From assembly GCA_030824515.1 (NCBI GenBank), contig JAVBXN010000020.1, positions 62,001 through 126,000 on the forward strand: a stretch of DNA of 64,000 nt. The letters are read 5' to 3'. Numbering within the stretch: position 1 is the stretch's first letter; every line of letters begins with the position of its first letter. Of this stretch, positions 9,187 through 17,777 are shown piece after piece. The stretch is from Pelobacter sp. (GTDB lineage: Bacteria; Desulfobacterota; Desulfuromonadia; Geobacterales; Pseudopelobacteraceae). The notes beneath the pieces are model-generated. The model worked only from the letters and a program-made list of their open reading frames with translations. It was not told where the DNA came from and made no database searches. A program made the translations under genes and the position numbers.

Positions 9187-10170
9187 TCAAGCAAGAAATC
9201 GGCCATTAACCACGTTGATAGGAGCTCCAGCCTTGAATGCGGCCAGATTGGCTGTTACGATGCTCATCAGGCGTTTACGGGCGGCCAGCGATGCCCAGGC
9301 GATATGCGGTGTAAAGACGCAGTTGGGTGCGGTAAGCAGCGGATTTCCGGCCAGCATCGGTTCATGGGCAACCACGTCAAGTCCGGCCCCGGCAATCCGG
9401 CCCGAACGAAGCGCCTGTGCCAGATCCTCTTCGTTAACCAACCCTCCCCTGGCCAGATTGAGCAGGTAGGCGGCCGGTTTCATCAATCCCAGTAGTGCGG
9501 CATTTACGAATGCGCCGTTTTCCGGCGTCTGGGGGCAGTGGAGACTGATCACGTCAGCCGTTGCGAACAAATCTTCCAGCGGCATAAAACGTACGGTTCC
9601 GGTCCCCGGATCCTGCGGAATACGGGGAGTATAGACGATGACCTTCATGCCGAAGGCGGCTGCAACCCGGGCAACAGCCCGTCCGATAGTGCCATACCCG
9701 ACAATTCCGATAGTCAGGCCATCCAGTTCGATCAGCGGCGTTTTCCAGAAGGAGTGGTCCGGACAACTGACCCATTCACCGGCTTTTACCGCTGCATCGT
9801 GCAGGCCGACATGCATGGCCAGTTCCAGCAGCAGGGCAAAGGTCGTCTGCACCACCGATTCGGTTGAATAGGCCGGCACGTTTGAAACCGGAATTCCCAG
9901 CCTGCCGGCGGCGGCTACATCAACATTATTGTAACCTGTAGCCAGCATAGAGATGTATTTGAGTTTAGGCAGGGCCTCCAGCGCGGCTTCATCCAGCTTG
10001 ACCTTGCTGACAAGGATCACATCGGCGTCCCCGGCCCGCTCCAGTTTGAGTTCCGGAGGAGTGCGATCGTAGATCGTGCAATACCCCAGTTCCTCCAGCG
10101 GAGTCCAGGGGTTGTCGCCAGGATTGATCGTGTAGCCGTCCAGAATAACAATCTTGGTTGTATCGCTCAT
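9187..10170 (-). CDS. D-2-hydroxyacid dehydrogenase (glycerate dehydrogenase type)
   Basis: NAD-dependent oxidoreductase of the D-isomer-specific family, most like glycerate/hydroxypyruvate reductases. The 327-residue protein has the Rossmann motif GIVGYGTIGRA and the catalytic Arg (LNLARGGLVNE), Glu (VVAHEPM) and His (TPHIAWAS). The ATG at 10170 has an AAGGAG site and begins MSDTTKIVILDGYTINPGDN; the frame continues upstream to 10332, but that stretch is another gene in a different frame. Substrate cannot be fixed from sequence. Confidence 0.9.
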   Translation of the reverse strand: MSDTTKIVILDGYTINPGDNPWTPLEELGYCTIYDRTPPELKLERAGDADVILVSKVKLDEAALEALPKLKYISMLATGYNNVDVAAAGRLGIPVSNVPAYSTESVVQTTFALLLELAMHVGLHDAAVKAGEWVSCPDHSFWKTPLIELDGLTIGIVGYGTIGRAVARVAAAFGMKVIVYTPRIPQDPGTGTVRFMPLEDLFATADVISLHCPQTPENGAFVNAALLGLMKPAAYLLNLARGGLVNEEDLAQALRSGRIAGAGLDVVAHEPMLAGNPLLTAPNCVFTPHIAWASLAARKRLMSIVTANLAAFKAGAPINVVNGRFLA

Positions 10171-10198
10171 TGCAACCTGCTCCTTGACTCGATTAAAA

Positions 10199-10354
10199 TC
10201 AGGGTTCAGCAACTGTCTCGGGCTCATCCGCGGATTCGGTTGTCTCAGCATCATCTCCGCCCCGCTCGAGTTTGCGCTGTTTCTTCTCATCTTTTTTCTT
10301 GGTGCGTTCCATTTCTTTCTTGCGCTTTTCAAACGAGTAATTCGGCTTTGCCAT
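10199..10354 (-). CDS. Small highly charged protein, 51 residues
   Basis: A short gene between the ABC-F ATPase and the dehydrogenase, all on the minus strand. It starts MAKPNYSFEKRKKEMERTK after an AGAGG ribosome site 9 nt upstream and ends in an acidic tail. The first 30 residues are Lys/Arg/Glu-rich and the rest Asp/Glu-rich, suggesting an unstructured or coiled protein. Lys-rich peptides starting with a similar NYSFEKRKKE pattern are a recurring type of conserved small hypothetical; function unknown. Spacing (28 nt to the next gene) suggests an operon. Confidence 0.7.
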   Translation of the reverse strand: MAKPNYSFEKRKKEMERTKKKDEKKQRKLERGGDDAETTESADEPETVAEP

Positions 10355-10392
10355 AATGGGTTTCCTCTCTGTGAATGGAATGTATTGCTGAC

Positions 10393-12021
10393 CTATCCTG
10401 CCGTATGATGACTTTTAGAGAGGTAATAATCGTAACTTCCTTCATACACCCGCATCTCGCCATGATCAACCTCAAATACGCGATCTACCAGCAATCTCAA
10501 AAAATGGCGGTCATGGCTGACCAAAACGATCGTGCCGCCGAAGTTCCGGAGCGTTTCCAGCAGAATCTCGCGTGAGCGGATATCCAGATGGTTGGTCGGC
10601 TCATCCAGGATCAGGAAGTTGACCGGGCGGCAGAGGATGGTAGCCAGAACCACCCTGCTTTTCTCGCCTCCGGAAAGGTTCTCGATCCGCTTGTCAACGG
10701 TGTCTCCCGAAAAAAGGAAAGCTCCCAGCAGATTGCGGATAACACCGATATTGGCCAGCGGCATCGCTTCCTGCAGCGTCTCGAATACGGTCAACTGTGG
10801 ATTGAGCAGTTCCATCGCATGCTGGCTGAAATAGCCGATCTCCACATTGGCGCCGATGGTCACGCTGCCGCTGGTGGCCTCGGTCTGACCGGCCAGTATC
10901 TTCAGGAAAGTCGATTTGCCGGCGCCGTTGACACCGACCACGGCAATCTTGTTCAAACGCCGCACCATGCCGGTAACGCCGCTGAAAACCTGCTTCTGCT
11001 GCCCGTCAGGAGTCATCCAGAACTTGCCGAGGCCGTCAAATGCAGCCACGTCGTCGCCGCTGCGGGGCGGTTCGGCAAAACTGAAACGCACGGTCCGCTC
11101 TTCGGCCGGAATCTCGATCCGCTCGATCTTTTCCAGTTTCTTGACCCGCGACTGCACCTGGGCGGCGTGGGAAGCACGGGCGGCAAAACGGGCGATGAAT
11201 TCCTCTTCCTTGGACAGCATCTCCTGCTGCCGTTTGTGTGAGGCGATCAACTGCTCAAAGCGGATATCCCTCTCCCGCTCGTAGAAATCGTAATTGCCGC
11301 CATAGGTGGTGACGGTCTTGTTGGCCACCTCGATGATGCGCGTGACTACCCGGTTCATGAAATCGCGGTCATGGCTGGTCATCAGCAGCGCGCCGTTGAA
11401 TTCGCTGGAGAGCCACTCCTCCAGCCAGATGATCGACTCCACATCCAGGTGGTTGGTCGGTTCGTCCAGCAGCAGCACGTCCGGTTTGAGGGTCAGGATG
11501 CCGGCCAGCGCGATGCGCATCTTCCAGCCGCCACTGAACGATTCCACCGGGTGGTTGTAGCGGTCGGGTCCGATGCCAAGCCCGGTAAGTACCGACTGGG
11601 CGCGGGTATCGAGATCATAGCCTTCCATGTGTTCGAATTCTTCCACCGCTGTGCCGTAACGCTCCAGCAGCGCGGTCATTTCATCATCCGGCAACGGTTC
11701 GCACATGGCTGCTTCCATCTGCTTCATCTGTTCCGCCAGCCTGACCGTCGCCTCACAGGCGGCCATGACTTCTTCAAGCGCGGAGCGCCCGGACATATCG
11801 CCCACATCCTGCGAGAAGTAACCGATGGTGGTCTTTTTGGGAACTATAAGCTCGCCGGAATCGACATCTTCCTGGCCGGCGATGATCCTGAATACGGTCG
11901 TCTTACCGGCGCCGTTGGGGCCCACCAGGCCGGTACGGGTGCCGGGCAGAATCTGAAAGCTGGCATCGCGGAACAGGATCTGCGAGCCGTGCTGACGGGT
12001 GATATTGGACAGATGAACCAT
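10393..12021 (-). CDS. ABC-F family ATPase
   Basis: Soluble ABC-F protein of 542 residues with two nucleotide-binding domains and no membrane segment; members act on the ribosome E-site as translation factors or antibiotic-protection proteins. Walker A motifs are GPNGAGKTT (about residues 34-42) and GVNGAGKST (about 360), with signatures SGGWKMR and LSGGEKSR. The inter-domain linker (about 240-310) is rich in charged residues as in the family. Closest in layout to the YbiT/Uup-type housekeeping subfamilies; resistance function cannot be inferred. It begins 15 nt after the YaiI-family gene. Confidence 0.9.
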   Translation of the reverse strand: MVHLSNITRQHGSQILFRDASFQILPGTRTGLVGPNGAGKTTVFRIIAGQEDVDSGELIVPKKTTIGYFSQDVGDMSGRSALEEVMAACEATVRLAEQMKQMEAAMCEPLPDDEMTALLERYGTAVEEFEHMEGYDLDTRAQSVLTGLGIGPDRYNHPVESFSGGWKMRIALAGILTLKPDVLLLDEPTNHLDVESIIWLEEWLSSEFNGALLMTSHDRDFMNRVVTRIIEVANKTVTTYGGNYDFYERERDIRFEQLIASHKRQQEMLSKEEEFIARFAARASHAAQVQSRVKKLEKIERIEIPAEERTVRFSFAEPPRSGDDVAAFDGLGKFWMTPDGQQKQVFSGVTGMVRRLNKIAVVGVNGAGKSTFLKILAGQTEATSGSVTIGANVEIGYFSQHAMELLNPQLTVFETLQEAMPLANIGVIRNLLGAFLFSGDTVDKRIENLSGGEKSRVVLATILCRPVNFLILDEPTNHLDIRSREILLETLRNFGGTIVLVSHDRHFLRLLVDRVFEVDHGEMRVYEGSYDYYLSKSHHTAG

Positions 12022-12036
12022 TAAAAATACTCCCTG

Positions 12037-12495
12037 CTATGATTGATTTCTGAGAAGACGGGTCAAGGTGCGGTCGAAAGCCGATGCGAAGCGCTGGCGG
12101 TCCACCTGGCCGAACTGGGCCGGCCCGCCTCCGGTGAAGCCCTCGGCACGCAGCTCGAACATCAGATCGCGCACTGACAGGCGTTCTCCAACGTTATCCT
12201 CGGTATACAGCTCGCCGCGCGGGTCAAGGGCGACTCCACCCTTTCCGACGATTCTGGCCGCCAGAGGTATGTCGGCTGTAATTACCAGGTCATCGGAAGT
12301 CGCGTTTTCGGCGATGTAGTCATCGGCAACATCCGGTCCTTCCGCAACGACCACTGAGCTGACCAGTTGCGAGTCGTGTTTTCTCAAGGGTTTGTTGGCC
12401 ACCAGACGAACCTCGACCCGCAGCCGCTCCGCGGCGCGAAACACGATTTCCTTGACAATCCGCGGGCTGGCATCGGCATCGATCCAGATGATCAT
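12037..12495 (-). CDS. yaiI: UPF0178 (YaiI/YqxD) family protein
   Basis: A 152-residue protein of the DUF188/UPF0178 family, probably a PIN-like nuclease fold. The start [17 protein letters not shown] with acidic residues and the motifs [13 protein letters not shown] and [10 protein letters not shown] are typical. The ATG overlaps the stop of the upstream unknown gene (ATGA), which implies coupled translation. Biochemical role is not established. Confidence 0.9.
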   Translation of the reverse strand: MIIWIDADASPRIVKEIVFRAAERLRVEVRLVANKPLRKHDSQLVSSVVVAEGPDVADDYIAENATSDDLVITADIPLAARIVGKGGVALDPRGELYTEDNVGERLSVRDLMFELRAEGFTGGGPAQFGQVDRQRFASAFDRTLTRLLRNQS

Positions 12496-12956
12496 ATCGT
12501 CGTCACCCTACCCTTGTTGTTATCCGGAGAAACCAGCCACACATAAGGGATCATGCCATAATTCCATGCCAGGCAGAGTCGTCGATAGCCGGAAAAGAGC
12601 AACCCTTCCCCGCCACAAACCAGAATTATGGGTGCCTTGAGATTCAGGCTGCCATTGCACTGCAGCGCATCTTCCATTTTGGAATAACTCTTTCTGTAGC
12701 CCCGTTTTGCCTTGGCCAGCCAGGTCCGGTATTCTTCGTAACTGCTGTATGAGAGAGCGATCGGGATTTCTCCCATCGACGCGGAGCGTGGGTAAGGCAC
12801 TAACGATCCGGCTGCAAAGCCGGTTTCGATCTCTTCCCAGGCAACAGAGTGCCGCTGATACCATCCCTGTTTGGCTGGATGGTTGAAATACTCCCAGCGT
12901 TCTTCCTGCAGATCCGGTTGCAGCCAGCGAATTATCAGAGCTGAATTTGAAAGCAC
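12492..12956 (-). CDS. Hypothetical protein, about 154 residues
   Basis: I do not recognise the family. The C-terminal half ([19 protein letters not shown], then a hydrophobic segment ending IPYVWLV) has the look of a ParB-like or transferase-type strand-loop-helix unit that carries a glycine-rich loop, but this is only a resemblance. The frame is open up to 13046, yet an intrinsic terminator lies at 12973-13001 inside that extension. A GTG at 12956 follows a GGAGG site by about 4 nt just downstream of the terminator and is my preferred start. Its stop overlaps the yaiI ATG by 4 nt. Confidence 0.55.
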   Translation of the reverse strand: MLSNSALIIRWLQPDLQEERWEYFNHPAKQGWYQRHSVAWEEIETGFAAGSLVPYPRSASMGEIPIALSYSSYEEYRTWLAKAKRGYRKSYSKMEDALQCNGSLNLKAPIILVCGGEGLLFSGYRRLCLAWNYGMIPYVWLVSPDNNKGRVTTI

Positions 12957-12972
12957 TGCCCCTCCGGCACAC

Positions 12973-13001
12973 AAAAAACCACAGGGTTGATGACCCTGTG
13001 G
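12973..13001 (-). terminator. Intrinsic terminator after the HD-GYP regulator
   Basis: On the minus strand, CCACAGGG and CCCTGTGG form a perfect 8-bp stem with a 7-nt loop, followed by TTTTTT. It lies about 155 nt after the stop of the HD-GYP response regulator gene and just before the likely GTG start of the next gene. Confidence 0.75.
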
Positions 13002-13154
13002 CTCAGGTACTATAAATTCATACCATTTTAGCATTGCCGAGAGCAACGATTTTCATTGATACAGTCTTGCAACTCCTTAAAACAAGTCAATTCAGATCAA
13101 TCCAATCCCGGTGGAGTACATGTTTACAATGGTGCGGAACCGAATGATTGAGAT

Positions 13155-14219
13155 TCAAGGTTCTGAAAAACGTTCCCTGATTTTGAGAATACCGGGCAGG
13201 ATCTTCATGAAATGGTCCACCAGCTTCGGGTCAAAATGAGTTCCACTGTTTTGTCGCATATCCTCGACAGCCTCTTCAATCGGCCAGGCTTTTTTGTACG
13301 GTCGGATTGAAGTCAGGGCATCGAATACATCAACAACTGCTGCGACACGCCCCTCCATCGGGATCGCTTCGCCGGCCAGTTTGCGCGGGTAGCCGCTGCC
13401 ATCCCATTTTTCGTGATGAGTCAGTGCAATTACCCGGGCTGTTTCCAGCAGTTCATTGTTCGAGCCTGACAGTATGTCCGCTCCGATGGTGGTGTGTGTC
13501 TCCATGATCGCCCGTTCTTCATCCGTCAGACGGGCAGGTTTCAACATGATCGTGTCGGAAATTCCGATCTTGCCGAGATCATGCATGGGGCTGGCGTATA
13601 ACATCAGATCGCAGCGTTCCTTGCTCCAGCCGATCTGTTTGGCCAGCAGAGCCGCGCTGTGGCTCATGCGGAGGATATGCCGTCCGGTTTCGTTGTCGCG
13701 ATATTCGGAAGCGCGCCCCAGGCGCTGGACAATTTCCAGGCGGGACTGGATCACCTCGGCGGTGCGCTTGCGAACCATCTCTTCCAGAACACCTTTCTTA
13801 TCAAAGGTTAGCCGAAGTGCCAAATGGGCCTCCAGCAGGTTTCTTACCCTGGCCAACAGCTCATATCGGTCAAAAGGCTTGCTGAGAAAATCCCTGGCGC
13901 CCTCGTTGAGAGCCCGCATGAGAAAGTCCCGGCTGCCCTGCGCGGTCAGTACCAGAATCGGGGGCAGCAACGGATCTTCAAGCTCCTTCAGCTGTGTCAT
14001 GACCTCATAGCCGTTCAAAAACGGCATGTTAAGATCCAGCAGGATCAGATCGGTCGGCTCGGCGCAATAGGCATCGCGAACCTGTCGCGGATCGGATATT
14101 GATACAAGGTTTGTGTAACCTTCGGCCCTCAGCATTTTTTCCAGCAGCTTCAGATTGACCAGTTCGTCGTCAACTATCATGATCCTGCTGCTTTGAGCAG
14201 TTTCTACAGAAACGTACAT
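13155..14219 (-). CDS. Response regulator with HD-GYP domain
   Basis: A 354-residue two-component output protein. The receiver (1-125) has VDDE and phospho-acceptor Asp62 (LLDLNMP). A coiled linker (130-170) leads to an HD-GYP domain with HDLGKIG at 213-219, THHEKWDGSGYP ending at 278 and the usual following GEAIP segment. HD-GYP proteins are typically cyclic-di-GMP phosphodiesterases that linearise the second messenger; all metal and signature residues are visible. It lies 58 nt after the PAS histidine kinase on the same strand, its likely partner, and is followed by a terminator. Confidence 0.93.
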   Translation of the reverse strand: MYVSVETAQSSRIMIVDDELVNLKLLEKMLRAEGYTNLVSISDPRQVRDAYCAEPTDLILLDLNMPFLNGYEVMTQLKELEDPLLPPILVLTAQGSRDFLMRALNEGARDFLSKPFDRYELLARVRNLLEAHLALRLTFDKKGVLEEMVRKRTAEVIQSRLEIVQRLGRASEYRDNETGRHILRMSHSAALLAKQIGWSKERCDLMLYASPMHDLGKIGISDTIMLKPARLTDEERAIMETHTTIGADILSGSNNELLETARVIALTHHEKWDGSGYPRKLAGEAIPMEGRVAAVVDVFDALTSIRPYKKAWPIEEAVEDMRQNSGTHFDPKLVDHFMKILPGILKIRERFSEP

Positions 14220-14277
14220 TCATAACCTCCCACACCTGATAATCAGGGAAACATATATTAATGCCACTTACAACTTG

Positions 14278-15828
14278 CTAGCCGATTTCTTTCAACTGCA
14301 GCGGCAGTTCGAGCCAGAAATCGCACCCCTCGCCCGGAGTACTGACAACTCCGACTCTACCGCCCATCGCTTCGATCAGCTTCTTGGTAATAGCAAGACC
14401 TATCCCGGTCCCTTCGACTTCGCCCAACTCCTGCCCCAGACGCTGAAAAGGCTGAAACAGTTCCGGCAAACGTTCCGCAGCGATACCGGAGCCGCTGTCC
14501 AGAACATGTATGCGGATGTGCTGTTCTCCACACAGTTCGTATTCCAGCCGCACCTGTCCGTTTGAAGAGTTATACTTGACAGCGTTACTGAGCAGATTGA
14601 CAAGAGCCTGTTTCATGCGGATTCGGTCTGCCTGAAGCACACATCCGGAATCGCTGGGAACCATGAAGCAGATTCCTCGGCTCGCGGCCAGCGGCTGGGT
14701 CAGTGCCAGGCATTCATTTACAAGTTCATCCAGGCTGACCGATGTGATCTTCAGTGACGGACAACCCGATTCGATTTTCGCCAGATCCAGCACTTCATTA
14801 ACCAGATCCAGCAGATGACGTCCGGCGTTGGTAATTTCCATCACGGAATCATACTGGTCCGGGTTAAGTGCCGGGTCAACCTCCAGGAGTTGTCCAAACC
14901 CGAGAATTGCGTTCAGCGGTGTCCTCAGCTCATGGGTCATATTGGAAAGAAACCGGGATTTTGCCTTGTTGGCTGACTGGGCTTCGTCCCGAGCCGCGAT
15001 CAGCCCGGCTTCCATCGCCTTGCGGCTGGTCAGGTCGTGGAATACCGCCACTGCGCCCCAACCCGCATCCCTGGAGCCGATCGGGCTGACCGACAGGCTG
15101 ACCGGCAGCGGAGTGCCGTCATTTCGAAAGAGGTAAATGTCGTCGGTTTTACGGGAAATACCGTCTTTAAGTGTGTTTATCACTGGACATTCCATCTCTG
15201 TCGCCTGGGTATTCCGATCAAATGTGCATCGAAATAGCTGGTGTGAATCCTTTCCCAACACCTGCTCCTGATCATATCCAAGCATGGCCAGAGCGGCCGG
15301 ATTGATGAAGGTGCATGTCCCGGAATGATCCACGCCGAGCACTCCTTCGCCCAGAGCTTCCAGCAGCGCTTGGGTCCGCCCCAATTCCTGCTCCAGCTGT
15401 TCATGAGCCTGTTTCAGCTCCGTGATGTCGGTTCGTATCGAGATATAACGCCAGGGTTGCCCCTGTTCATCCAATATCGGCACGATGGTGGCTTCAACCC
15501 AATAGTAACCGCCACCCTTCTTTCGGTTGCAGACGGTCCCCTGCCAGACGTTACCGGCGGTGATCGTTGCCCACATCTCGCGATAGAGGGAGTCGGGATG
15601 GATGCCGGATTTTACAATGCGGTGGTTTTTGCCGATCAGCTCATCACGTCTGTAACCGCTGATTGAGCAGAACGTGTCATTAGCCTCGACAATAGTGCCA
15701 TGTTTGTCGGTTGCGCTGACTATGGCATGTTTGTCGATCGCAAGGCGTAACTGTTCATATCGGCTGTTATCCATGGGCTGAACACGAATCTGACGATTCT
15801 GGACTTTGCCATTTAAATCAGTATGCAT
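14278..15828 (-). CDS. PAS-PAS sensor histidine kinase
   Basis: A 516-residue kinase with no predicted membrane segment. Two PAS domains (about 25-140 and 150-270) are followed by a HisKA dimerisation helix with phospho-acceptor His299 (MTHELRTPLNAILGF) and a HATPase domain with N-box LVNLLSNAVKYN, DSGSGI and GTGIGLAI. It should sense a cytoplasmic signal and phosphorylate a receiver, most likely the HD-GYP regulator directly downstream, linking the signal to cyclic-di-GMP turnover. An AAGG site precedes the ATG; an inner Met at residue 19 is an alternative start. Confidence 0.92.
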   Translation of the reverse strand: MHTDLNGKVQNRQIRVQPMDNSRYEQLRLAIDKHAIVSATDKHGTIVEANDTFCSISGYRRDELIGKNHRIVKSGIHPDSLYREMWATITAGNVWQGTVCNRKKGGGYYWVEATIVPILDEQGQPWRYISIRTDITELKQAHEQLEQELGRTQALLEALGEGVLGVDHSGTCTFINPAALAMLGYDQEQVLGKDSHQLFRCTFDRNTQATEMECPVINTLKDGISRKTDDIYLFRNDGTPLPVSLSVSPIGSRDAGWGAVAVFHDLTSRKAMEAGLIAARDEAQSANKAKSRFLSNMTHELRTPLNAILGFGQLLEVDPALNPDQYDSVMEITNAGRHLLDLVNEVLDLAKIESGCPSLKITSVSLDELVNECLALTQPLAASRGICFMVPSDSGCVLQADRIRMKQALVNLLSNAVKYNSSNGQVRLEYELCGEQHIRIHVLDSGSGIAAERLPELFQPFQRLGQELGEVEGTGIGLAITKKLIEAMGGRVGVVSTPGEGCDFWLELPLQLKEIG

Positions 15829-16073
15829 TAAAGAGACCTTCCAGATGATAGCTACGGGAAATGGATTCGGGCAGTGTGTATTATTTTGCAGACATATGGC
15901 GATGATTATACCACGTTGTGAGCTTTCTCAAATGAAGTGGTTGGATTATTGTTATTAATGTCATGGGTTAACACGGATGGATGTCTGCAGACAAACAAGA
16001 CTCTTTAGGTCCTGTATTATGCATAACCTTGTAAAAACTTCAAACAAAAAAACTCATCCAGAAGAAAGAACGG

Positions 16074-16628
16074 TTACTTGACGAACTTCATGGATGCCGA
16101 ATTCATGCAGTAACGTAACCCGGTCGGTTGAGGGCCGTCGTCGAATACATGTCCCAGATGAGCGTCACATCGGTTGCAGAGAACTTCGGTCCTCTTCATG
16201 AACAAGCTGTTATCGGCTTTCAGGGCAACGTTTTCAGGGGCGATCGGTTGCCAGAAGCTGGGCCAGCCGGTACCGGATTCAAACTTGTGCTCCGAACTGA
16301 ACAGGTCGTTGTCGCAGCAGATGCACTTGTAAATACCCTTTTCGTGGTTGTTATAGGTAGCGCCGCTGAAGGCCCGCTCGGTGCCTTTCTCGCGGGTGAC
16401 GTGATACTGCTCGGGTGTCAGCTGTGCGCGCCATTCGGCGTCACTTTTAATGACTTTGTCGCTCATAAAAAAATCCTTTTTGTCCGCGGAATAAAGCCGG
16501 ATTCGAGATGTTACCGCCCGGTTGGAATCTGTGGATATGGCAGCAGCCGTTTGATTTTTCCCGTTTCTGTTGCAGGCTGTAATCAATGTGAATAAGCCAC
16601 CTATAAGAAACAATCTACGTGTAATCAT
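16074..16628 (-). CDS. msrB: Peptide-methionine (R)-S-oxide reductase, Tat lipoprotein form
   Basis: MsrB reduces methionine-R-sulfoxide in damaged proteins. The catalytic domain is complete: zinc CxxC pairs (CICC and CNRC), [16 protein letters not shown] and the catalytic Cys in RYCMNSAS. The 184-residue product from the ATG at 16628 (AGGAGG site) starts [19 protein letters not shown], which combines a Tat-like TRRxFL motif, a hydrophobic stretch and a lipobox ending at Cys19, so it should be an exported lipoprotein. A second in-frame ATG at 16466 has its own AAGGA site and begins MSDKVIKSD, the usual cytosolic MsrB N-terminus. Confidence 0.92.
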   Translation of the reverse strand: MITRRLFLIGGLFTLITACNRNGKNQTAAAISTDSNRAVTSRIRLYSADKKDFFMSDKVIKSDAEWRAQLTPEQYHVTREKGTERAFSGATYNNHEKGIYKCICCDNDLFSSEHKFESGTGWPSFWQPIAPENVALKADNSLFMKRTEVLCNRCDAHLGHVFDDGPQPTGLRYCMNSASMKFVK

Positions 16629-16788
16629 GATCGACCTCCTGTTGACCGTCCGTGCCTGGCACCATCGTCTTACTGCGCAATCCGACGAAACTGTTTTTGA
16701 ATTCACGGTAAGTACATTTTACACCTCTTAAAACAGATCGGCCATTAATGATTGGGGATTGGAATGCATGGATTACATTTTCGACAGA

Positions 16789-17682
16789 TTACTCGCCTCG
16801 CGCCGACCACGCCCCGGCCACAATACCCAGCATCACCAGCAGGCAGCCGCACAGTTGCCATAACGACAGCGATTGATCGAGCACCAGCGCCGAAAGCGCC
16901 ACGGCACTGGCCGGCATCGCTGCGGTGGCGATTCCGGCGGTCACACCGCTGACAGAGCCGACCGCACCGGTCCAGAGGATGTAGGCCGCAACGGTGGCAA
17001 CGGCGCCATAATAGAGGATTGCCGCCATATCGGCGGTTGTCGGCGCCACCGGATGCCGCAGCAGGTCAACAATCGCCAACGGCAGCACCGCCAGCAGGGC
17101 GCAGAAAACCAGCACCACGGTATTGGTGGTGGCGGGCACCGTGGCGGCAATGCGCTTGCGCCAGATGGAAAATAGCCCCTCACTGACTACCGCTCCGAAT
17201 ATCAGCGCCATCCCCCACGAAATGCCGCCGCTCTCCACCCCTCCCCTGTCCGCCAGCGCGATCCCGGCAGCGCCGGTGATGGTGAAGAACAGGCAAACTG
17301 CGGAAAGCGCCGATGGCCGTTCACCAAGCATGAGCCAGGAGAGCATCGTGAGCACCGCCGGCGATGTGCCGGTAATGATCCCGGCCTGGGCCGCGCCGAC
17401 CGTGCGCAGCCCGTTCAGCATCAACACCCGGAACAGCACGATACCGAAGAAGCCCTGCAGGAAAAGATAGATCCACTCCCTCGATTCCAGGGCGCAAATC
17501 TCCGCTCGCCTCTGCCAGGCATAGGGCAGCAGCACGATCAACGCCACCATCAGCGTGGCGGCTGTGGTCAGAAATACCGGCAACGTGTTTGCCAATCCCT
17601 TGCCGACAACCACCGAACTTCCGGCCAGCGCCATGGCTGCCACCAGTTGCGCAGTCGCTGTCCAATTGCTTCGCTCTGACAT
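16789..17682 (-). CDS. EamA/DMT-family transporter
   Basis: A 297-residue membrane protein with about ten hydrophobic helices in two repeated EamA halves, the drug/metabolite transporter superfamily. The ATG at 17682 has GGGAG 8 nt upstream. It is divergent from the MocR-type regulator at 17778, a recurring pairing in which the regulator controls the exporter. Substrate (often an amino acid or related metabolite) is not evident. Confidence 0.88.
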   Translation of the reverse strand: MSERSNWTATAQLVAAMALAGSSVVVGKGLANTLPVFLTTAATLMVALIVLLPYAWQRRAEICALESREWIYLFLQGFFGIVLFRVLMLNGLRTVGAAQAGIITGTSPAVLTMLSWLMLGERPSALSAVCLFFTITGAAGIALADRGGVESGGISWGMALIFGAVVSEGLFSIWRKRIAATVPATTNTVVLVFCALLAVLPLAIVDLLRHPVAPTTADMAAILYYGAVATVAAYILWTGAVGSVSGVTAGIATAAMPASAVALSALVLDQSLSLWQLCGCLLVMLGIVAGAWSARGE

Positions 17683-17777
17683 GATCATATCTCCCTGCTT
17701 GACCATACGACAACAAAGTGGTTTGATACAGAGCCAGTTATAAACTTTCTTATGGAACCACTTTATCGGAGCCGGCC

